A stretch of 64,000 nt of DNA, taken from positions 38,713,001 through 38,777,000 of the forward strand of contig NC_073630.1 in the NCBI RefSeq assembly GCF_029407905.1, written 5' to 3'. Shown piece after piece: positions 57,800-64,000 of the stretch. Below the pieces are notes generated by a model. It had not been told where the DNA came from. It ran no database searches and was given only the letters and a program-made list of their open reading frames with translations. The position numbers and the translations under genes are program-made. How positions within the stretch are numbered: position 1 is the first letter of the stretch; the number at the start of each line of letters is the position of its first letter. The stretch comes from Bubalus kerabau. Lineage: Eukaryota; Chordata; Mammalia; Artiodactyla; Bovidae.

Positions 57800-58666
57800 C
57801 TAAACATTTTCTATGAAGAGGATCATGTCATCTGCAAACAGTGAGAGCTTTACTTCTTTTCCAATTTGGATTCCTTTTATTTCTTTTTCTGCTCTGATTG
57901 CTGTGGCCAAAACTTCCAAAACTATGTTGAATAGTAGTGGTGAAAGTGGGCACCCTTGTCTTGTTCCTGACTTTAGAGGAAATGCTTTCAATTTTTCACC
58001 TTTGAGGATAATGTTTGCTGTGGGTTTGTCATATATAGCTTTTATTATGTTGAGGTATGTTCCTTCTATTCCTGCTTTCTGGAGAGTTTTTATCATAAAT
58101 GGATGTTGAATTTTGTCTAAGGCTTTCTCTGCATCTATTGAGATAATCATATGGTTTTTATTTTTCAATTTGTTAATGTGGTGTATTACATTGATTGATT
58201 TGCGGATATTGAAGAATCCTTGCATCCCTGGGATAAAGCCCACTTGGTCATGGTGTATGATCTTTTTAATGTGTTGTTGGATTCTGATTGCTAGAATTTT
58301 GTTAAGGATTTTTGCATCTATGTTCATCAGTGATATTGGCCTGTAGTTTTCTTTTTTTGTGGGATCTTTGTCAGGTTTTGGTATTAGGGTGATGGTGGCC
58401 TCATAGAATGAGATTGGAAGTTCACCATCCTCTGCAATTTTCTGGAAGAGTTTGAGCAGGATAGGTGTTAGCTCTTCTCTAAATTTTTGGTAGAATTCAG
58501 CTGTGAAGCCGTCTGGACCTGGGCTTTTGTTTGCTGGAAGATTTTTGATTACAGTTTCAATTTCCGTGCTTGTGATGGGTCTGTTAGGATTTTCTATTTC
58601 TTCCTGATCGAGTTTTGGAAAGTTGTACTTTTCTAAGAATTTGTCCATTTCTTCCACGTTGTCCAT
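57800..58666 (-). pseudogene. L1 ORF2 reverse transcriptase domain (inverted arm)
   Basis: A 288-codon open piece of L1 ORF2p, the enzyme that nicks DNA and reverse-transcribes L1 RNA. Visible RT motifs: 'NKSPGPDGF' (about 46-54), motif A Asp in 'ISIDAEKA' (residue 178), motif B 'TRQGCPLSPLLF' (235-246), and FADD (277-280) ending at the insertion boundary. Its upstream neighbour frame (58766-59578) ends at a single in-frame TAA after 'REKN', so the two pieces are one frame broken by one stop. Confidence 0.9.
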
Positions 58667-58765
58667 TTTATTGGCATATAATTGTTGATAGTACTCTCTT
58701 ATGATCCTTTGTATTTCTGTGTTGTCTGTTGTGATCTCTCCATTTTCATTTCTAATTTTATTGAT

Positions 58766-59578
58766 TTAATTTTTCTCCCTTTGTTTCTTGATGAGTCTGG
58801 CTAATGGTTTGTCAATTTTATTTATCCTTTCAAAAAACCAGCTTTTGGTTTTGTTGATTTTTGCTATGGTCTCTTTTGTTTCTTTTGCATTTATTTCTGC
58901 TCTAATTTTTAAGATTTCTTTCCTTCTACTAACCCTGGGGTTCTTCATTTCTTCCTTTTCTAGTTGCTTTAGGTGTAGAGTTAGGTTATTTATTTGACTT
59001 TTTTCTTGTTTCTTGAGGTGTGCCTGTATTGCTATGAACTTTCCCCTTAGGACTGCTTTTACCGTGTCCCACAGGTTTTGGGTTGTTGTGTTTTCATTTT
59101 CATTCGTTTCTATGCAAATTTTGATTTCTTTTTTGATTTCTTCTGTGATTTGTTGGTTATTCAGCAGCGTGTTGTTCAGCCTCCATATGTTGGAGTTTTT
59201 AATAGTTTTTCTCTTGTAATTGAGATCTAATCTTACTGCATTGTGGTCAGAAAAGATGCTTGGAATGATTTCTATTTTTTTGAATTTACCAAGGCTAGCT
59301 TTATGGCCCAGGATGTGATCCATCCTGGAGAAGGTTCCATGTGTGCTTGAGAAAAAGGTGAAATTCATTGTTTTGGGATGAAATGTCCTATAGATATCAA
59401 TTAGGTCTAACTGGTCTATTGTATCATTTAAAGTTTGTGTTTCCTTGTTAATTTTCTGTTTAGTTGATCTATCCATAGGTGTGAGTGGAGTATTAAAGTC
59501 TCCCACTATTATTGTGTTATTGTTAATTTCTCCTTTCATACTTGTTAGCATTTGTCTTACATACTGTGGTGCTCCCAT
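58766..59578 (-). pseudogene. L1 ORF2 endonuclease C-terminal part and linker (inverted arm)
   Basis: A 270-codon piece covering the second half of the apurinic-like endonuclease and the region before RT. 'IIVGDFNTPLTPMDRST' holds the metal-binding DFN motif (about residues 23-30) and 'FFSSTHGTFSRMDHILGH' (75-92) and 'SDHNAVRLDL' (110-119) the catalytic SDH. Separated from the N-terminal endonuclease piece (59633-59941) by a 16-bp palindromic insertion. Confidence 0.9.
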
Positions 59579-59632
59579 GTTGGGTGCATATATATTTATA
59601 ATTGTTATATCTTCTTGGATTGATCCTTTGAT

Positions 59633-59941
59633 CTAATGATCAAAGGATCTAATGTAGTGACCTTCTTTGTCTCTTTTCACAGCCTTTGTTTTAAAGTCTA
59701 TTTTATCTGATATGAGTATTGTTACTCCTGCTTTCTTTTGGTCCCTATTTGCATGGAAAATCTTTTTCCAGCCCTTCACTTTCAGTCGGTATATGTCCCC
59801 TGTTTTGAGGTGGGTCTCTTGTAGACAACATATGTAGGGGTCTTGTTTTTGTATCCATTCAGCCAGTCTTTGTCTTTTGGTTGGGGCATTCAACCCATTT
59901 ACGTTTAAGGTAATTACTGATAAGTATGATCCCGTTGCCAT
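59633..59941 (-). pseudogene. L1 ORF2 start and endonuclease N-terminal part (inverted arm)
   Basis: The natural ORF2 start region: 'SVITLNVNGLNAPTKR' (catalytic Asn) and 'CCLQETHL' (catalytic Glu) near residues 8-44. The start at 59941 follows the short inter-ORF gap after the ORF1 stop near 59996. It ends at the palindromic insertion. Confidence 0.9.
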
Positions 59942-59995
59942 TTACTTTATTATTTTGGGTTTGAATTTATACACCCTTTTTGTGTTTCCTGTCTA

Positions 59996-60613
59996 GAGAA
60001 TATCCTTTAGTATTTGTTGGAGAGCTGGTTTGGTGGTGCAGAATTCTCTCAGCTTTTGCTTGTCTGAAAAGCTTTTGATTTCTCCTTCATACTTGAATGA
60101 GATCCTTGCTGGGTACAATAATCTGGGCTGTAGGTTATTTTCTTTCATCATTTTAAGTATGTCTTGCCATTCCCTCCTGGCTTGAAGAGTTTCTATTGAA
60201 AGATCAGCTGTTATCCTTATGGGTATTCCCTTGTGTGTTATTTGTTGTTTTTCCCTTGCTGCTTTTAATATTTGTTCTTTTGTTTGATCTTTGTTAATTT
60301 GATTAATATGTGTCTTGGGGTGTTTTGCCTTGGGTTTATCCTGTTTGGGACTCTCTGGGTTTCTTGGACTTGGGTGATTATTTCCTTCCCCATTTTAGGG
60401 AAGTTTTCAACTATTATCTCCTCAAGTATTTTCTCATGGTCTTTCTTTTTGTCTTCTTCTTCTGGGACCCCTATGATTCGAATGTTGTAGCGTTTAATAT
60501 TGTCCTGGAGGTCTCTGAGATTGTCCTCATTTCTTTTAATTCGTTTTTTTTTTATCCTCTCTGATTCATTTATTTCTACCATTCTATCTTCTAATTCACT
60601 AATCCTATCTTTA
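59996..60613 (-). pseudogene. L1 ORF1 C-terminal part (inverted arm)
   Basis: Encodes the RNA-binding half of ORF1p. The piece at 60265-60582 begins in the coiled-coil/RRM junction ('NLRDLQDNIKRYNIRIIGV', 'PEEEDKKKDHEKILEEII') and continues through 'HILIKLTKIK'. A one-base deletion near 60290 shifts the frame. The remainder (the C-terminal domain with 'QARREWQDILKMM' and 'KPALQQILKDIL') is readable down to a stop near 59996. The N-terminal half is absent, cut by the 5' end of the insertion. Confidence 0.85.
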
Positions 60614-60890
60614 AGCTCTCACTGTTTGCAGATGACATGATCCTCTACATAGAAAACCCTAAAGACTCCACCAGAAAATTACTAGAACTAATCATGACTA
60701 TAATAAAGTTGCAGGATATAAAATCAACACACAGAAATCACTTGCATTCCTATACACAAATAATGAGAAAATAGAAAGAGAAATTAAGGAAACAATTCCA
60801 TTCACCATTGCAACGGAAAGAATAAAATACTTAGGAATATATCTACCTAAAGAAACTAAAGACCTATATATAGAAAACTATAAAACACTG

Positions 60891-62348
60891 GTGAAAGAAA
60901 TCAAAGAGGACACTAACAGATGGAGAAATATACCATGTTCATGGATTGGAAGAATCAATATAGTGAAAATGAGTATACTACCCAAAGCAATCTATAGATC
61001 CAATGCAATCCCTATCAAGCTACCAACAGCATTCTTCACAGAGCTAGAACAAATAATTTCACAATTTGTATGGAAATACAAAAAACCTCGAATAGCCAAA
61101 GCGATCTTGAGAAAGAAGAATGGAACTGGAGGAATCAACCTACCTTACTTCAGGCTCTACTACAAAGCCACAGTTATCAAGACAGTATGGTACTGGCACA
61201 AAGACAGAAATATAGATCAATGGAACAAAATAGAAAGCCCAGAGATAAATCCACGCACATATGGACACCTTATCTTTGACAAAGGAGGCAAGAATATACA
61301 ATGGATTAAAGACAATCTCTTTAACAAGTGGTGCTGGCAACTCTGGTCAACCACTTGTAAAAGAATGAAACGAGAACACTTTCTAACACAATACACAAAA
61401 ATAAACTCAAAATGGATTAAAGATCTAAACGTAAGACCAGAAACTATAAAACTCCTAGAGGAGAACATAGGCAAAACACTCTCTGACATACATCACAGCA
61501 GGATCCTCTATGACCCACCTCCCAGAATATTCGAAATAAAAGCAAAAATAAACAAATGGGACCTAATTAACCTTAAAAGCTTCTGCACATCAAAGGAAAC
61601 TATTAGCAAGGTGAAAAGACAGCCTTCAGAATGGGAGAAGATAATAGCAAATGAAGCAACTGACAAACAACTAATCTCGAGCATATACAAGCAACTCCTA
61701 CAGCTCAACTCCAGAAAAATAAATGACCCAATCAAAAAATGGGCCAAAGAACTAAATAGACATTTCTCCAAAGAAGACATACAGATGGCTAACAAGCACA
61801 TGAAAAGATGCTCAACATCACTCATTATCAGAGAAATGCAAATCAAAACCACTATGAGGTACCATTTCACACCAGTCAGAATGGCTGCGATCCAAAAGTC
61901 TACAAGTAATAAATGCTGGAGAGGGTGTGGAGAAAAGGGAACCCTCTTACACTGTTGGTGGGAATGCAAACTAGTACAGCCACTATGGAGAACAGTGTGG
62001 AGATTCCTTAAAGAACTGGAAATAGAACTGCCTTATGATCCGGCAATCCCACTGCTGGGCATACACACTGAGGAAACCAGAAGGGAAAGAGACACGTGTA
62101 CCCCAATGTTCATCGCAGTACTGTTTATAATAGCCAGGACATGGAAGCAACCTAGATGTCCATCAGCAGATGAATGGATAAGAAAGCAGTGGTACATATA
62201 CACAATGGAGTATTACTCAGCCATTAAAAAGAAGACATTTGAATCAGTTCTAATGAGGTGGATGAAACTGGAGCCTATTATACAGAGTGAAGTAATCCAG
62301 AAAGAAAAACACCAATACAGTATACTAACACATATATATAGAATTTAG
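60891..62348 (+). pseudogene. L1 ORF2 C-terminal region, open 485-codon frame (sense arm)
   Basis: The longest ORF in the window. It covers the thumb and C-terminal part of ORF2p after RT motif C. 'WIGRINIVKMSILPKAIY' (18-35) and 'NLPYFRLYYKATVIKTVWYW' (82-101) are conserved L1 stretches. The cysteine-rich knuckle is intact (C342, C346, H354, C359). It ends at the normal ORF2 stop before the 3' UTR. The Met is internal to ORF2. Upstream sequence (60613-60890) contains FADD again but is frameshifted near 60695. Without endonuclease or RT motifs in frame it has no known activity. Confidence 0.92.
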
Positions 62349-62699
62349 AAAGATGGTAACAATAACCCTATGTACGAGACAGCAAAAGAGACACTGATGT
62401 ATAGAACAGTCTTATGGACTCTGTGAGAGAGGGAGAGGGTGGGAAGATTTGGAGAATGGCATTGAAACATGTAAAATATCATGTATGAAACGAGTTGCCA
62501 GTCCAGGTTCGATGCATGATACTGGATGCTTGGGGCTGGTGCACTGGGACGACCCAGAGGGATGGAATGGGGAGGGAGGAGGGAAGAGGGTTCAGGATGG
62601 GGAACACATGTATACCTGTGGCGGATTCATTTTGATATTTGGCAAAACTAATACAGTTATGTAAAGTTTAAAAATAAAATAAAATTTTAAAAAAAGAAA
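62349..62699 (+). mobile_element. L1 3' UTR and A-rich tail of the twin-primed element
   Basis: Ruminant L1 3' UTR: G-rich tracts at 62425-62440 and 62565-62590, then 'ggttcaggatggggaacaca', 'tttgatatttggcaaaacta' and the AAAATAAAATAAAA tail. Immediately followed by the right TSD. The small plus ORF at 62449-62664 lies in this UTR and is not a gene. Confidence 0.93.
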
Positions 62700-62711
62700 A
62701 GAAATACTAAA

Positions 62712-63895
62712 AATTTCAATTCAGTAAAACTTTTTTATAAAAGAAGAAATAAAATTACATGTTGAAAAGAATATCACATTCATGAGAGAATAGTCTCAAA
62801 ATAACCAATGACAAGAAATAAGAAAAAAAAAACATGATATTATACACGAAAAAGAAATTGACCTATAAGAGGAAATATTAATTTACCGTCAGTTTTTGTG
62901 AGCAGTTTTAAATCCAAAGAAAATAGAGTAACACATTTAAGATAAGGTTTTATACATATGTAACAAAACTGATTTCAACTATAAATGTCCAAACTCTTAT
63001 CACACATAAAAACTCAGGAAATATTGTTCCCATGAGCCCATCCTGAGGTTTACTAAATATTATAGTTCAGACTACTAAAATGACTATAAAACATCACCAT
63101 AAAGATTAGTGGGCAGTATTAAAACCTATGGATATTCATAGATCTAAGTAAGACTAAATAAAGGTTAAAATTGAGAGAGTATTATTTGAATACCTCTGTG
63201 CTCAGACACTTTTAAATTATGGAATAAGTGAGGAGGGCTTTTATGAAAAGAATACTTTTAACTATTCTTGTTAATTATATTGGACCTGGTAGCATTAGCA
63301 TTGTTGTTCTGAGATTATTGTATGTCTAATGTTGTATATAGCAAATGAGTAAATTATGAGTTATTCTAACCCTATCACTTATGATATTGAGGTGAGGATT
63401 TTTAGACTAGAAGAAAGGAAATATAGTTGTAATATAGAAGAGTTAAGTTAAAAAATCTATAGACATAAATTTTAATTGAAAATATCTATTTGAACTCATG
63501 CTATTGGAATGCTCATTTATACTCTATTTTGCTAACTCAGTTCTAGAATGCAAACCAGTTGGAACAAGCTTTTTTAATTCCCAGAGTGCAGTCTTAAATA
63601 GACAATTCAAAGAGGTTCTTTCTGGCCAATGATGGGAAAACATTTATTTATAATAATACATTTTAAAACTAAAATATATTTAAAGATAATAGGAAATCAA
63701 CTAATTCCTTGAAAATGGGTACTTAAAAAGGAGAAAGATCAAGCATTTATCTTACCTTTCTAATTTGAACTTTCTACTGCATAACCAAATAGTGTTTTTT
63801 TCTAAAAGTATTAAATTAATAAGCTAAATATAAGTGACAGAACTGAAGTATGACCATTTTGTAGCCCTCAAGTAATTAATAGATCTATGCATTAA
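62712..63895. other. AT-rich single-copy stretch
   Basis: No gene or repeat recognised. Confidence 0.45.
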
Positions 63896-64000
63896 AAGTG
63901 AAAGTGGAAGTCACTCAGTTGTGTCCAACTTTTTGCCACCCTGTTGACTATAGAGTCTATGGAATTCTGTAGGCCAGCATACTGGAGTGGGTAGCCTTTC
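63896..64000 (-). mobile_element. Bov-tA/Bov-A SINE cut by the right window edge
   Basis: The Bov-A part in reverse: a GAAAGTG-type tail, 'gtcactcagttgtgtccaac', then 'gcatactggagtgggtag' up to the edge. The tRNA-like head, if present, lies outside. Confidence 0.9.

Larger units (their letters stand above)
57793..62711 (+). mobile_element. L1 insertion with 5' inversion (twin priming) and 12-bp TSD
   Basis: One ruminant L1 of about 4.9 kb. The left 2.8 kb (57805-60613) is inverted and runs, on the minus strand, from mid ORF1 to the RT FADD region. The right 2.1 kb (60613-62699) is in sense orientation from the same FADD region to the 3' UTR and A-rich tail. The identical 12-mer 'agaaatactaaa' at 57793-57804 and 62700-62711 is the TSD, proving one insertion event. 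About 44 bp around FADD occur in both arms. It is immobile because of the inversion, a premature stop and frameshifts. Confidence 0.97.

Noticed and set aside
61508..61969. Minus-strand ORF of 153 codons
   Set aside because: Antisense of the L1 ORF2 C-terminal frame, which is the real coding strand.
60891..62348. A 485-codon intact ORF as a possible host gene
   Set aside because: It is the ordinary C-terminal part of L1 ORF2 in a TSD-bounded insertion.

Overview
This window is a gene desert from a ruminant, most likely a bovid (cattle, buffalo, sheep or goat). The evidence is the repeat set: at least ten BovB (RTE-type) LINE segments, about twenty Bov-tA / Bov-A2 / ART2A-type SINEs, CHR-type tRNA-derived SINEs shared with other cetartiodactyls, ruminant L1 elements, and a solo LTR resembling a ruminant endogenous retrovirus family. 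I found no host protein-coding gene, rRNA, functional tRNA gene, CRISPR array or operon. Every long ORF I could identify belongs to a LINE. Family names are from memory of the consensus sequences; no database was searched.

Layout. 1-775 is the 5' UTR of an L1 running leftwards out of the window. 776-9000 is AT-rich single-copy sequence carrying one BovB, SINEs and an LTR sitting inside an old L1 3' UTR. 9-13 kb holds a BovB, L1 tails, a second copy of a 283-bp stretch first seen at 7.3 kb, an LTR-like segment and an isolated CpG-rich patch. 13-19.5 kb is mostly single-copy, with a CHR SINE and a second LTR-like element. 19.6-33.2 kb is the densest part: an L1 tail, BovB copies in both orientations, a Tigger1-like DNA transposon remnant and a nested SINE, much of it inserted in one ancient L1/HAL1-like fragment. 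It includes a nearly full-length BovB (28249-31287, minus) facing a second 1.7-kb copy (31473-33177, plus). 33-51 kb is repeat-poor and AT-rich, with old MIR fragments and scattered SINEs. 51-52.7 kb is an old L1 split by a BovB. 56-57.2 kb is another BovB. 57.8-62.7 kb is one L1 insertion of about 4.9 kb with an internal inversion of its 5' part (twin priming), bounded by a 12-bp target-site duplication (TSD). The window ends in a SINE cut by its right edge.

How the parts relate. The elements form a stratigraphy. MIR, Tigger1 and old L1 are the oldest. Younger L1 3' UTRs and the LTR come next. BovB and Bov-tA/Bov-A2 are youngest, and many still have readable TSDs. Bov-tA and Bov-A2 carry no enzyme and are thought to use the BovB machinery, so BovB and these SINEs are a partner system. 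All BovB and L1 copies here look immobile (5'-truncated, frameshifted, stopped, or with an altered catalytic motif). The possible exception is the L1 at the left edge, whose coding part lies outside the window. I did not find a previously undescribed gene system. The more unusual signals are structural: the twin-primed L1 with a short duplicated junction, a palindromic templated insertion in its endonuclease, the local 283-bp duplication, the BovB inverted-repeat clusters, an isolated CpG-rich patch, and two identical FOX-like palindromes.
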